Source of the DNA: TMP-24 sp041397305
GTDB lineage: Bacteria; Pseudomonadota; Alphaproteobacteria; Rhodobacterales; Rhodobacteraceae
DNA: 64,000 nucleotides
Assembly: GCA_041397305.1 (NCBI GenBank)
Contig: JAWKWX010000003.1
Coordinates: 310,001 to 374,000 of the forward strand
Direction of reading: 5' to 3'
Of this stretch, positions 16,210-24,675 are shown one piece after another (position 1 is the first letter of the stretch; the number at the start of each line of letters is the position of its first letter). Below the pieces are notes generated by a model that made no database searches, was not told where the DNA came from, and saw nothing but the letters and a program-made list of their open reading frames with translations. Position numbers and translations under genes: made by a program.

Positions 16210-16403
16210 GTACCTTCGGTACGCTCCGCTGTCGAAGAAAGTCCGCCGGTCGCCGCCTGACGGTGAGAGCGTCCGATGAAAACGCCTCGGTCGTGAGGGG
16301 CAGGTCTGGCATTCCGTCCGGGCCGGATCGGCAACGTCTTGGTGAACTGCGGACCGGCCCCCTGATGGCGCCGGTCCGCCTTCCCGATCAAGGCCGCGCG
16401 CCG

Positions 16404-18329
16404 TCAGGCCTCGGCATGTTCCTTCGATATCCGCTCGGCCTCGCGCCCGTAAAGCTCCTCGTAATGATCGAAGCGCGCCTCGTGCCAGGCGGTGCCCTGG
16501 GTGGCCGAGCCGAGCGCGGTGACCAGTTCCTCCTCGGCCGACGCGGGCAGCAGCGCGCGGAAAATGTCCCAGCCCCGGCAGGCCGGATCGCGGTCGAACC
16601 CCAGGACCTGGCCCTTGAGCGACGAGATGAGCGAGACCATCGAGCCCGCATAGATCGAGGGGATGTGGATCTCGACCCGGTCGACCGGCTGCAGCAGAAC
16701 CGGACCCGCCTTGGAAAGCGCCTCTTTCACCCCTTGCCGCCCGGCAGTGCGGAAGGCGAAATCGGAACTGTCGACCGCATGGTGCTTGCCGTCGGTCAGG
16801 GTGACCGCGACATCGATCACCGGAAAGCCGAGCGGCCCCTTCACCAGCGCATCGCGCGCGCCCTCCTCGACCGAGGGGATATAGTTGCGCGGCACCGCGC
16901 CGCCCTTGACCACCTCGGTGAAGGCAAAGCCCGCACCGCGCGCCTGCGGCGCCACGGTCATCGCCACATCGGCGAACTGGCCCGCCCCGCCGGATTGCTT
17001 GCGATGGCGGTAATTTTCCTCGACGCTCGCCGAGATCGTCTCGCGGTAGCTCGGTGCCGGGACATGGGGGTCGACATCGACGCCGAACCCGTCCGCGAGC
17101 TGCGAGACGACCGCGCGCAGATGCATCGGCCCCTGCAACCGCACGACCGCATGGCCGGTCGCCTCGTCCTGGGCGATGGTCAGGCCCGGATCGGTCTCGC
17201 CGAGCTTGGCGAGCGCGGCAGACAGGCGGGCATCGTCTTTTTCATGTGCGGGCGTCAGAAGCCGGGCCATCGCGGGGGGGGCGCTTGCCGCCCAGTCGGG
17301 GGCGGGCGCGCTGCCCGAAGCGGTATAGATCGCGCCCGGGTTCAGATGATCGGCCTTGACCGAAAGCGCGACATCGCCCGGCGCCAGACGGTCATGGCCG
17401 GATTTGCCGCCCAGTTCCGACAGGCCGCCGATGGTGGACCCACCAAGGAGCGCACCTTGCGCCACGCCATCGGCAAGCGCGCGCAGGAAGGTGCATTTGC
17501 CCAAGTGCTTGCGGTTCTGGGCATGGAAGCCGACCGCAAGCGCCTCGCCCGCGCCGAGCCGGTCACGCAGCGCCTCGACCCCGGGCGCCTCGTGGCGCAG
17601 CGCCTTCATCAGGCGCGTCACGCCATTGGCATGACTGGCGGCGCCAAGGAAACAGGGCAGGATCACGCTTTCCTGGGTCTCGCGCCGGGCGATTTCAAAG
17701 AGCGCGCCCTTCGCGGGCTCGTGATCCTCGATCAGTTCCTCAAGCAGGTGATCATCATATTCCGACATATGTTCCAGAAGCACGGTCCGCGCTTCCTTCT
17801 CGCGATCGCTTTCCGAGGCGGGCATCTCGACCAGGACCGAGGGCAGGCCCTCGCGGTAACGCCAGGCGCGCTCGGATATCAGGTCGACCGCGCCGACGAT
17901 CTGCCCGCCCTCGCGGATCGGGATCTGGCGCAGGACGATGGCGTGCGACGTATAGGCCTGAAGCTCCGACACCACGTCGCGTATCTGGCCCTTCGGCGCA
18001 TCCATCCGGTTGATGAAGATCAGGCAGGGCGTGCCGGACGCCTCGATCGCGCGCAGATAGGGCGCGGCCAGAACCGCCTCGTTCGGGTCGGGCGCGACGC
18101 ACAGGACGGCGGCATCCGATGCCAGCAGCGACTGGCCAACCATACGCGCATATTCGGGGCCGCCCGCGAGGTCGATGGCACACCAGGGCTCGCCCATGAA
18201 AGTGAAGCGCGACAAGGCCAGATGCCCCGCCTGTTCCACCTTCGGCGGATGGCCGTCCAGTTGGGCCATCTGCTTCACAAGCTCGGTCTTGCCCGACTGC
18301 GAGGGCCCCATAACCGTGATGAGCCGCAT
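16404..18329 (-). CDS. Elongation factor G-like protein (FusA2 type)
   Basis: A 641-residue translational-GTPase homologue, shorter than true EF-G (about 700). The G motifs are changed: G1 is GPSQSGKTEL, G3 reads DLAGG in place of DTPGH, and G4 is NRMD. EF-G domains II to V follow, including SYRETISASVEENYRHRKQSGG (IV, with the family QSGG) and the domain V PSIYAGSMVSLISSLKGQVLG. Start 18329 is taken from an AAGGGAG site 7 bases upstream; the in-frame 21-residue extension lacks support. This clade lies beside, not in, the str operon, and its role (ribosome rescue, tetracycline-type protection or none) is unknown. GTP hydrolysis is uncertain. Confidence 0.85.
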   Translation of the reverse strand: MRLITVMGPSQSGKTELVKQMAQLDGHPPKVEQAGHLALSRFTFMGEPWCAIDLAGGPEYARMVGQSLLASDAAVLCVAPDPNEAVLAAPYLRAIEASGTPCLIFINRMDAPKGQIRDVVSELQAYTSHAIVLRQIPIREGGQIVGAVDLISERAWRYREGLPSVLVEMPASESDREKEARTVLLEHMSEYDDHLLEELIEDHEPAKGALFEIARRETQESVILPCFLGAASHANGVTRLMKALRHEAPGVEALRDRLGAGEALAVGFHAQNRKHLGKCTFLRALADGVAQGALLGGSTIGGLSELGGKSGHDRLAPGDVALSVKADHLNPGAIYTASGSAPAPDWAASAPPAMARLLTPAHEKDDARLSAALAKLGETDPGLTIAQDEATGHAVVRLQGPMHLRAVVSQLADGFGVDVDPHVPAPSYRETISASVEENYRHRKQSGGAGQFADVAMTVAPQARGAGFAFTEVVKGGAVPRNYIPSVEEGARDALVKGPLGFPVIDVAVTLTDGKHHAVDSSDFAFRTAGRQGVKEALSKAGPVLLQPVDRVEIHIPSIYAGSMVSLISSLKGQVLGFDRDPACRGWDIFRALLPASAEEELVTALGSATQGTAWHEARFDHYEELYGREAERISKEHAEA

Positions 18330-18499
18330 GATGATCGCTCCCTTCCGGCACGAGCGGGAGGCGCCGGCGAAATGCCGCGACCCGCGTGCCATCGGGCCGA
18401 TCCGCCCTGCCCCTCACTCTCTGCCCCGAAACCGGACCGGTCAAGGCCGCGTTTTCCCGCGCCCGTTGCAAGCGACATCCGATCGCCTCACGTTCTGTC

Positions 18500-18553
18500 C
18501 CGAAATACTCCGGGGTGAACCCCGGACCTGTCCGGGGGAGGGGCAGAGCCCCT
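18500..18553. repeat. Dispersed intergenic GC-rich hairpin repeat, copy 3
   Basis: CGAAATACTCCGGGG lead, then a CCGGACCTGTCCGG stem and GGGGCAGAGCCCC stem. It abuts the paaG stop codon and lies upstream of the EF-G-like gene, matching the layout of the other copies. Confidence 0.5.
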
Positions 18554-19326
18554 CAGCGCCCTTCGAAGTGCGGCGCGCGCTTTTCGAGAAATGCGGTCAC
18601 CCCTTCGAGGAAATCCGCGCTCTGCCCGCAGGCGCCCTGCAGCCGCGCCTCAAGCGCCAGCTGGGCGTTCAGATCATTGGCATAGCTTGAACGCAGCGCC
18701 TCTTTCACCGCGCGGTAGGCAAGGCCCGGCCCGGCGGCGAGCCGGGCGGCGCGGGCCTGCCAATGGGCGTCGAAGGCTTCGTCCGGGACCGCTTCCCAGA
18801 TCATGCCCCAGTCGGCGGCCTGCCGCGCCGCGATCCGGTCGGCAAACAGCATGGCGCCCATGGCGCGCGCGAACCCCACCTGGCGCGGCAGCCAGTAGGT
18901 GCCACCCGCGTCCGGCAGAAGGCCGATCCGGGTGAAGGCCTGGATGAAGGCCGCACTTTCCGCCGCGATCACCACGTCCGCCGCCAGCGCGAGGTTGGCC
19001 CCTGCCCCCGCGGCAGCCCCATTGACGGCGGCGATGGTCGGCAGCGGGCAATGATAGATCGCGTTCAGAAGCGGTTCATATTCCTCCCTGAGGACCGCCT
19101 CGAAATCGACCTCGCCCGGGGTTCCGGCGTCGGCGAGGTCCTGGCCCGAACAGAAGGCTTTGCCCGCGCCGGTCAGGACGACAACCCTTGCCTCGGCCTC
19201 GGCGCGTGTGAGCGCGGCGCGCAACTGAAGCCGCAGGTCGCGATTGAGGGCGTTCATGACGTCCGGCCGGTTCAGGCGCAGGGTCGCGACGCCGTCCCTC
19301 AGATCATAGATCACGCTGTCGCTCAT
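18553..19326 (-). CDS. paaG: Enoyl-CoA hydratase/isomerase, PaaG-like
   Basis: A 257-residue crotonase-fold enzyme. GKAFCSGQDLAD and AVNGAAAGAGANLALAADVV form the oxyanion hole, and IGLLPDAGGTYWLPR with RAMGAMLFAD is closer to PaaG (ring-1,2-epoxyphenylacetyl-CoA isomerase) than to fatty-acid hydratases; the aspartate of LLPDAGG is at the PaaG catalytic position. The ATG at 19326 has GGAGG six bases upstream, so the much longer open frame to 19734 is rejected. No other paa gene is nearby, so the assignment to phenylacetate breakdown is by family only. Confidence 0.75.
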   Translation of the reverse strand: MSDSVIYDLRDGVATLRLNRPDVMNALNRDLRLQLRAALTRAEAEARVVVLTGAGKAFCSGQDLADAGTPGEVDFEAVLREEYEPLLNAIYHCPLPTIAAVNGAAAGAGANLALAADVVIAAESAAFIQAFTRIGLLPDAGGTYWLPRQVGFARAMGAMLFADRIAARQAADWGMIWEAVPDEAFDAHWQARAARLAAGPGLAYRAVKEALRSSYANDLNAQLALEARLQGACGQSADFLEGVTAFLEKRAPHFEGR

Positions 19327-19418
19327 GCTCGCCTCCGCTTCTCGCCCCGATGCTAGGCGCCCGACGCGCGGCGGGAAAGCGCGCGCGCGCTCTGACGTTG
19401 CGGCACAGTAGAACCGCT

Positions 19419-19874
19419 TCAGTCTTTCAGAAGTTCGGCGAGCCGCGCCTCTTCCGCATCGCTCAGCGGGCGGGTCTGACCGGCCTCGCGCCCCCGCCGC
19501 ACATAAAGCCCGGCGCCCCCGAGCGCCGCGAGAAGCAGTGTCGGCGCCGCGAGCCAGAGGAAGAGGTTCGCCCCGGTCGCGCGCGGGCGGAAAAGGATGA
19601 ACTCGCCATAGCGGTCGGTGAGATAGGCCACCGCCTCCTCGTCGCTGTCGCCCGCCACGAGCCTTTCGCGCAGGGCAAGACGCAGGTCGCGCGCGATCGG
19701 CGCGTTCGATTCGTCGATCGTCTCGCCCTGGCAAACCGGGCAGCGCAGACCTTCCGACAGGGCCCGCGCGCGGGCTTCGAGCGTCGGATCGGCAAGGATT
19801 TCGTCGGGCTGCACCGCGCCGGCCGGAGCCGCAAGGGCAAGGAAGGCCATGAAGAGAACCCTGCGCATGGTCAT
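19419..19874 (-). CDS. ccmH: Cytochrome c-type biogenesis protein CcmH
   Basis: A 151-residue membrane-anchored thiol protein of cytochrome c maturation. It begins with a signal peptide (RRVLFMAFLALAAPAGAVQ), then carries the LRCPVC motif with Cys45 and Cys48, which reduces apocytochrome c for haem ligation, and a C-terminal hydrophobic anchor (NLFLWLAAPTLLLAALGGAG). It overlaps the end of ccmF by four bases. No thioredoxin-like ccmG lies between the two, unlike in many operons. Confidence 0.93.
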   Translation of the reverse strand: MTMRRVLFMAFLALAAPAGAVQPDEILADPTLEARARALSEGLRCPVCQGETIDESNAPIARDLRLALRERLVAGDSDEEAVAYLTDRYGEFILFRPRATGANLFLWLAAPTLLLAALGGAGLYVRRGREAGQTRPLSDAEEARLAELLKD

Positions 19875-21826
19875 TCCGCCGGCTGGGCCAGCGGCTGGCG
19901 CCGCGCGCCCACGCCCACCCGCAGGCGCCGGTCGCTGAGGCTGAGCGCGCCGCCGAGCGCCATCATCAGCGCACCCGCCCAGATCCAGTTGGCGAAGGCT
20001 TTCACATAGCTGCGCACTGCCCAGCTGCCATCCCCCTGCCGGTCGCCGAGGACGAGGTAGATATCGTCGAGAAACCCGTTGGCGATCGCCGCCTCGGTCG
20101 TCGGCATTGCCGCCACGGGATAGACCCGTTTCTCGGGGTAGAGCACGGCAACCTGGGCGCCGCCCTTCATCACCCGCATCGTCGCCATCGTCGTGAAGTA
20201 ATTCGGCCCCTCACCCTCCTCGACCTTGTCCAGCACCACTTGATAGCCGCCAAGCGGGAAGCTCTCTCCCACTCTCACGGTACGGATATCCTCGGTGCTC
20301 CAGCCGGTCAGTGAGGCGATGCCGACGAAGGTAACCCCGAGCCCGGCATGAGCGAGGGCGCGCCCCCAGTCGGCGCGCGGCAGGCGCACGAGGCGCGCGG
20401 GCCTGCGACCGGCCCTGATCCAGAGATCCAGCGACGCGCCCGCGACCAGCCAGACGCCAAGGAGAATGCCGAGGGGCGCAAGCGCCGAGCGGCCACTGTT
20501 GACGGCGAAAGCAAGCGCCATGAGCGCAAGAGCGAGGAGCGCCGCCGCGACGAGCGTCCGGGCCGCACCGGCGAGCCGCCCGCGCTTCCAGGGCAGTATG
20601 GCGCCCAGAGGCAGTGCGATGGCGAGGATGACCATCAGCGGTGTGAAGGCCGCATCGAAAAACGGCGCGCCGACCGAGAGTTTGCGCGCGAAGGCGGCCT
20701 CGGCGATCAGCGGCCAGATCGTGCCGATGAAGACCACGAAGGCGGCGACCGCCAGCAGGATGTTGTTCAGGACCAGCGCGCCCTCGCGGCTGACCAGTGC
20801 AAAGGCGCCGCGCGCCTGCATCCGGTCGGCGCGGAACGCAAAAAGCATGAGCCCGCCACCGATGAAGACCCCGAGGATCATCAGGATGAAGACCCCGCGT
20901 TCGGGATCGTTGGCGAACGCATGGACCGAGGTGATGACGCCCGAGCGCACGAGGAAGGTGCCGATCAGCGAGAAACCGAAGGCAAGAATGGCAAGAAGGA
21001 TCGTCCAGGCCTTCAGGACCTCGCGCTTCTCGACCACGATCGCGGAATGAAGCAGTGCGCCTGCAAAAAGCCAGGGCATGAGGGAGGCATTCTCGACCGG
21101 GTCCCAGAACCAGAACCCGCCCCAGCCGAGCTCGTAATAGGCCCACCAGGAGCCTAGCGCGATGCCGACGGTAAGGAATATCCAGGCCGCAAGCGTCCAG
21201 GGCCGGACCCAGCGCGCCCAAGCGGCATCGACCCTTCCCTCGATCAGCGCCGCCATGGCGAAGGAGAAGGCCATCGAGAGCCCGACATAGCCGAGATAGA
21301 GAAAGGGCGGATGGAAGGCCAATCCCACATCCTGCAGAAGCGGGTTGAGATCGCGTCCGTCGAAGGGCGGCGAGGCCAGCCTGAGAAACGGGTTCGAGGT
21401 AAAGAGGATGAAGGCGAGGAAGGCCAGGCCGACCATCGCCTGGACTGAGAGGACCCGGGCGCGCAGCGCCGGTGGCAGATCCCTGCCGAACCAACCCGCG
21501 CAGGCGCCGAAAAGCGCGAGGATCAGCACCCAGAGGAGCATCGAGCCTTCGTGGTTCCCCCAGGTCCCCGCGACCTTGTAGAGCATGGGCTTCAGCGTAT
21601 GGGAGTTCTCGAAAACGACCTTGAGCGAGAAATCCGAGGTCACGAACGCATGGACAAGTGCCGCGAAGGCCGCGGCGATCAGCGCGAACTGCAGGGTGGC
21701 GAGCGGCGGGCCGAGCGCCATCCAGCGCAGGCGACCGGTCTCGGCCCCGAGTAGCGGCACGACGGCCTGCAGCACCGCCGTGGCGAATGCGAGGATCAGG
21801 CAGAAATGGCCAAGCTCGGTGATCAT
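19871..21826 (-). CDS. ccmF: Haem lyase CcmF
   Basis: A 651-residue polytopic membrane protein that, with CcmH, attaches haem to apocytochrome c on the periplasmic side. The tryptophan-rich WWD domain reads GWGGFWFWDPVENASLMPWL; conserved histidines and about fourteen hydrophobic segments are present, and SRPALRAR-type loops are typical. Length matches the family. It is followed by ccmH with a 4-base overlap. Upstream on the same strand, after 133 bases, are the holin and endolysin genes and then ccmE, so the ccm set is interrupted by lysis genes. Confidence 0.96.
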   Translation of the reverse strand: MITELGHFCLILAFATAVLQAVVPLLGAETGRLRWMALGPPLATLQFALIAAAFAALVHAFVTSDFSLKVVFENSHTLKPMLYKVAGTWGNHEGSMLLWVLILALFGACAGWFGRDLPPALRARVLSVQAMVGLAFLAFILFTSNPFLRLASPPFDGRDLNPLLQDVGLAFHPPFLYLGYVGLSMAFSFAMAALIEGRVDAAWARWVRPWTLAAWIFLTVGIALGSWWAYYELGWGGFWFWDPVENASLMPWLFAGALLHSAIVVEKREVLKAWTILLAILAFGFSLIGTFLVRSGVITSVHAFANDPERGVFILMILGVFIGGGLMLFAFRADRMQARGAFALVSREGALVLNNILLAVAAFVVFIGTIWPLIAEAAFARKLSVGAPFFDAAFTPLMVILAIALPLGAILPWKRGRLAGAARTLVAAALLALALMALAFAVNSGRSALAPLGILLGVWLVAGASLDLWIRAGRRPARLVRLPRADWGRALAHAGLGVTFVGIASLTGWSTEDIRTVRVGESFPLGGYQVVLDKVEEGEGPNYFTTMATMRVMKGGAQVAVLYPEKRVYPVAAMPTTEAAIANGFLDDIYLVLGDRQGDGSWAVRSYVKAFANWIWAGALMMALGGALSLSDRRLRVGVGARRQPLAQPAE

Positions 21827-21959
21827 GCGCGCGAGCTTAGACGCTCCGGCCGGAAAGGGAAATGGGGCGGCGCTGCGTCATCCCGCCGCCAGCCTGCCCG
21901 GGCGCCTGATGCCGCGTCGACGGGTGGTGTGCGCGCGGTGGCCGAAGGCCATCGACGGG

Positions 21960-22469
21960 CTACCGGTCGCGCCCGCGCCGCAATTCCCTGAGCGCGGGAT
22001 TGTCGTCATTCGTGCGCGCCTTCTTGCCCGCGGGGGCCGCCGTCGCCTCCGCCTGAGATGCAGGCACGGGTGCGCGCAACCGGAAATAATGCGCCTCGCG
22101 CGCCCCGAAATAGAAGCCCACGATCGCGGTCAGGAGCCACCAGAGCGGCTCCGGCACGAAATTCAGGCCCACCATCCGGCGGGAGAACCCGTCCGGATCG
22201 ACCATCGCATAGACGAACAGGCCGAGCGTGCCGAAAGCGAGGAAGGGCCGCGGCAGCCGGTTCAGCCCGTTGACGAACCGGTCGAAAGGACCCGGCATCG
22301 CATATTGAAACTCGGCCCCATGTTCGTCGATCGCCGCCAGATAGGCTTCGTGCGCGGCCTCCATCTTTCGGGTGGCATTGGGGGTGAAGGCCCCGGCCAC
22401 ATCGGCCACGGCCTGCCCCAATGCAGCGGCGCCTCCGGAACCGGCCAGAGCCCTGCCGATCAGCCCCAT
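21960..22469 (-). CDS. Holin-family protein (candidate GTA lysis holin)
   Basis: A 169-residue protein with a soluble N-terminal half (GRALAGSGGAAALGQAVADV, then an HEAYLAAIDEHGAEF segment) and two strong hydrophobic segments, FLAFGTLGLFVYAMV and LWWLLTAIVGFYFGAREAHY, ending in a charged tail. This is the pattern of the Rhodobacterales holin family found next to a GH108 muramidase. In Rhodobacter capsulatus such a holin-endolysin pair, outside the main cluster, releases the gene transfer agent. The gene overlaps the endolysin stop by ten bases, so the two are translated together. The link to a GTA here is by analogy; no capsid genes are in the window. Confidence 0.75.
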   Translation of the reverse strand: MGLIGRALAGSGGAAALGQAVADVAGAFTPNATRKMEAAHEAYLAAIDEHGAEFQYAMPGPFDRFVNGLNRLPRPFLAFGTLGLFVYAMVDPDGFSRRMVGLNFVPEPLWWLLTAIVGFYFGAREAHYFRLRAPVPASQAEATAAPAGKKARTNDDNPALRELRRGRDR

Positions 22470-23071
22470 GCTTTCGTCCTTTCCCGATGTTCGGCCGCGC
22501 TCAGATGGAAGCGCGGCGAGATGAATTCTTCCGCCCGGAGGATCCAGCCGCCCTTGCCGCCATCCTTGCGCCGGGCGTATTTGCGGCTCGCCGGGCGCAG
22601 GTCGGCCAGACGGTAATAGTAGTTCCGCCGCGCGATCCCGTAGGCATCGGCCAGAAGCACCGGATCGGGCGCAGCCGCCTCTGCCGCCGCGGTTGCCGTA
22701 TCAGGCCCCATCAGCCCGTCGACCTTGAGCCCATGGCCCAGATCGTTCAGAAGCCGCTGCAGCAGTTTCACCGCATTCGCCCCGGCATTCACATACATGT
22801 CGAAAACCGAGGGTTGCAGTGCTTCGGGCAAGACCCCGAGACCCGGCCTGATGAAATAATGTTCGACGAAAATCTCCGCTGCCGCCGCCTCGGACAGCGC
22901 CTGCACATCGGCCTCGCTCACCCTGCCGTCGCCGTTCAGGTCGCGACCGAGGCGCCGCAGCGTCGCGAGCGTCACCCCGTGATTTGTCGCCCCGCCCGGG
23001 TCGTCAGGATCGTTCACATAGCCGCCCTCGCGGGCGACAATGGCCTGGGCAATGTCCTGGACTGTCTGCAT
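22460..23071 (-). CDS. GH108 N-acetylmuramidase (candidate GTA endolysin)
   Basis: A 203-residue peptidoglycan-cleaving enzyme of glycoside hydrolase family 108. The catalytic glutamate is in AREGGYVNDPDDPGG; ATNHGVTLATLRRLG follows, and a second helical part contains PSVFDMYVNAGANAVKLLQR, as in phage-type lysozymes with a C-terminal peptidoglycan-binding segment. There is no signal peptide, so export would need the holin with which it overlaps. The ATG at 23071 is preferred to a GTG at 23089: the GGGGAAGG ribosome site before it lies in the arm of a perfect hairpin, which suggests control of translation. Confidence 0.8.
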   Translation of the reverse strand: MQTVQDIAQAIVAREGGYVNDPDDPGGATNHGVTLATLRRLGRDLNGDGRVSEADVQALSEAAAAEIFVEHYFIRPGLGVLPEALQPSVFDMYVNAGANAVKLLQRLLNDLGHGLKVDGLMGPDTATAAAEAAAPDPVLLADAYGIARRNYYYRLADLRPASRKYARRKDGGKGGWILRAEEFISPRFHLSAAEHRERTKAWG

Positions 23072-23072
23072 G

Positions 23073-23099
23073 GCCTTCCCCGAAAACACCGGGGAAGGC
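23073..23099 (-). promoter_or_regulatory. Perfect hairpin over the endolysin ribosome site
   Basis: GCCTTCCCCG and CGGGGAAGGC form a 10-base-pair stem with a 7-base loop between the ccmE stop and the endolysin start. In the minus-strand RNA the GGGGAAGG of the 3' arm is the likely ribosome site. It could hide that site or weakly stop transcription out of ccmE (no T run follows). Confidence 0.6.
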
Positions 23100-23112
23100 T
23101 GGCGCCGAAAGG

Positions 23113-23577
23113 TTAATTCGTCGCGGGGGCGGCGTTCGGATCGACGTAGACGCCCTGTTCCTTCAGCGAATCGATCACTTCCTTGGGCATGTAGTTTTCG
23201 TCGTGCTTGGCCAGAAGCTCGGTCGCCTGGAAGACCCCGTCCTCCATCCGCCCCGTGGCCACCGTCCCCTGCCCCTCGGCGAACAGATCAGGCCTGGGGT
23301 TGTTCCCGACATAGGCAACGAGAACGTCGGCATTGGTGTCGGTGAGCGTGAAGGTGAAATGCACACCCTCGCCGGGCAGGATGGAGCCTTCCTTCACCAG
23401 CCCGCCAAGGCGGAATATCTCGCCTTCCGCGGGTGGATGTTCGGCGACCTGCGTGGGCGAATAGTAGAAGTTGATCCCGTCCCTGAACCCGATGCCGATC
23501 AACGCAGTCGCCCCGAACAGCGCCGCGAAGGCAAGAAGGATCACCTGGATGCGGCGGGTTTTCTTCAGGCTTCTCAT
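23113..23577 (-). CDS. ccmE: Haem chaperone CcmE
   Basis: A 154-residue periplasmic haem carrier anchored by an N-terminal membrane segment (QVILLAFAALFGATALIGIG). It binds haem covalently through His125 in LLAKHDENYMPKEV; the HxxxY motif with Tyr129 is intact. The beta-barrel portion includes FRLGGLVKEGSI. The start at 23577 overlaps the stop of argC by four bases, so translation is coupled; the large open frame extending through argC in another frame is a shadow. It delivers haem to CcmF, which is encoded 1.3 kb further down on the same strand, beyond the lysis pair. Confidence 0.96.
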   Translation of the reverse strand: MRSLKKTRRIQVILLAFAALFGATALIGIGFRDGINFYYSPTQVAEHPPAEGEIFRLGGLVKEGSILPGEGVHFTFTLTDTNADVLVAYVGNNPRPDLFAEGQGTVATGRMEDGVFQATELLAKHDENYMPKEVIDSLKEQGVYVDPNAAPATN

Positions 23578-24602
23578 GGGAAGACCGGCGCCAGCATCAG
23601 CCCTTCCGTCTCGGGACGGCCAAGCATCAGGTTCGCATTCTGGATCGCCTGCCCCGAGGAGCCCTTGGTCAGGTTGTCGAGCGCCGCGACCACGATCGCC
23701 CGCCCCGGCAGCCGGTCGCCAAGGACGCCCAGATGCACGAAGTTCGATCCCGCGATCGAGCGGGTCGAGGCGAGCTGGCCCATGGGCAGGACATGCACGA
23801 AGGGCTCGTCGGCATAGCGGTCGGCAAGCGCCTTGTGGATCGCCGTCGCCTCGCCCCTGACATAGACCGTCGCCAGAATGCCCCGGTTGAAAGGCATCAG
23901 ATGCGGCGTGAACTGGATGCGGACCGGCCGGCCCGCGACCTTGGCGAATTCCTGGTCGAACTCGCCCAGATGCCGGTGGGCGCCGCCCGCCGAATAGGGA
24001 TAGGTGCCGCCCGACAGTTCGGCATGCAGCAGGTTTTCCTTCAGGGACCGGCCCGCGCCGCTGACGCCCGCCTTGAGGTCGAGGATGATCTCGTCGAGGT
24101 CGATCACGCCCGCCTCGATCAGGGGCCGGATGGCATATTGCCCGGTTGCGGCATTGCAGCCCGTACCCGCAACCAGCCGCGCTACACTGATCTCGTCGCG
24201 GTAGAATTCGGTCAGGCCGTAGACGGCTTCCTTCTGCAGATCGACTGCCGCATGCGGCTTGCCATACCATTTCTCGTATTCAGCCGGATCGCGCAGCCGG
24301 AAATCGGCCGAGAGGTCGACGATCTTCAGGTCGCGCGGCAATTGCGCGATCACCGCCTGGCTGGTCGCATGCGGCAGGGCGCAGAAACAAAGGTCGATCC
24401 CGGAAAAGTCGATCTCCTCGATCTTTTGCAGGACCGGCAGCTGCAGATGGGCGAGGAAGGGAAAGACCCCGGCCATCGCCATGCCCGCCTTGCGGTCGCC
24501 CGAGAGCGCCGCGATCTCCATCCCCGGATGGGTGGCGATCAGGCGCACCAGTTCGGCCCCGGTGTAGCCCGATGCTCCGAGAATGGCGATTCGCTTGGCC
24601 AT
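23574..24602 (-). CDS. argC: N-acetyl-gamma-glutamyl-phosphate reductase
   Basis: A 342-residue enzyme that reduces N-acetylglutamyl phosphate to the semialdehyde in arginine synthesis. The Rossmann motif ILGASGYTGAELVRL opens the protein, the active-site Cys149 lies in VAGTGCNAATGQ, and the substrate domain contains SGAGRSLKENLLH and HLGEFDQEF. Length fits the common form. It overlaps ccmE, so arginine synthesis and cytochrome c maturation share a transcript here. Confidence 0.95.
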   Translation of the reverse strand: MAKRIAILGASGYTGAELVRLIATHPGMEIAALSGDRKAGMAMAGVFPFLAHLQLPVLQKIEEIDFSGIDLCFCALPHATSQAVIAQLPRDLKIVDLSADFRLRDPAEYEKWYGKPHAAVDLQKEAVYGLTEFYRDEISVARLVAGTGCNAATGQYAIRPLIEAGVIDLDEIILDLKAGVSGAGRSLKENLLHAELSGGTYPYSAGGAHRHLGEFDQEFAKVAGRPVRIQFTPHLMPFNRGILATVYVRGEATAIHKALADRYADEPFVHVLPMGQLASTRSIAGSNFVHLGVLGDRLPGRAIVVAALDNLTKGSSGQAIQNANLMLGRPETEGLMLAPVFP

Positions 24603-24675
24603 GGCCGCCTCCCTGTCCTTAGCGCGTGATGCCGGGGCGGCACGTGAGATTCAATCGAAAAATCGCCTGTGCCGC

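Noticed and set aside
14448..16391. 647-codon minus-strand frame over hmgA
   Set aside because: Antisense shadow; hmgA is full length with its metal ligands.
16203..18518. 771-codon plus-strand frame over the EF-G-like gene
   Set aside because: It is a shadow of the minus-strand gene in GC-rich DNA, without recognisable domains.
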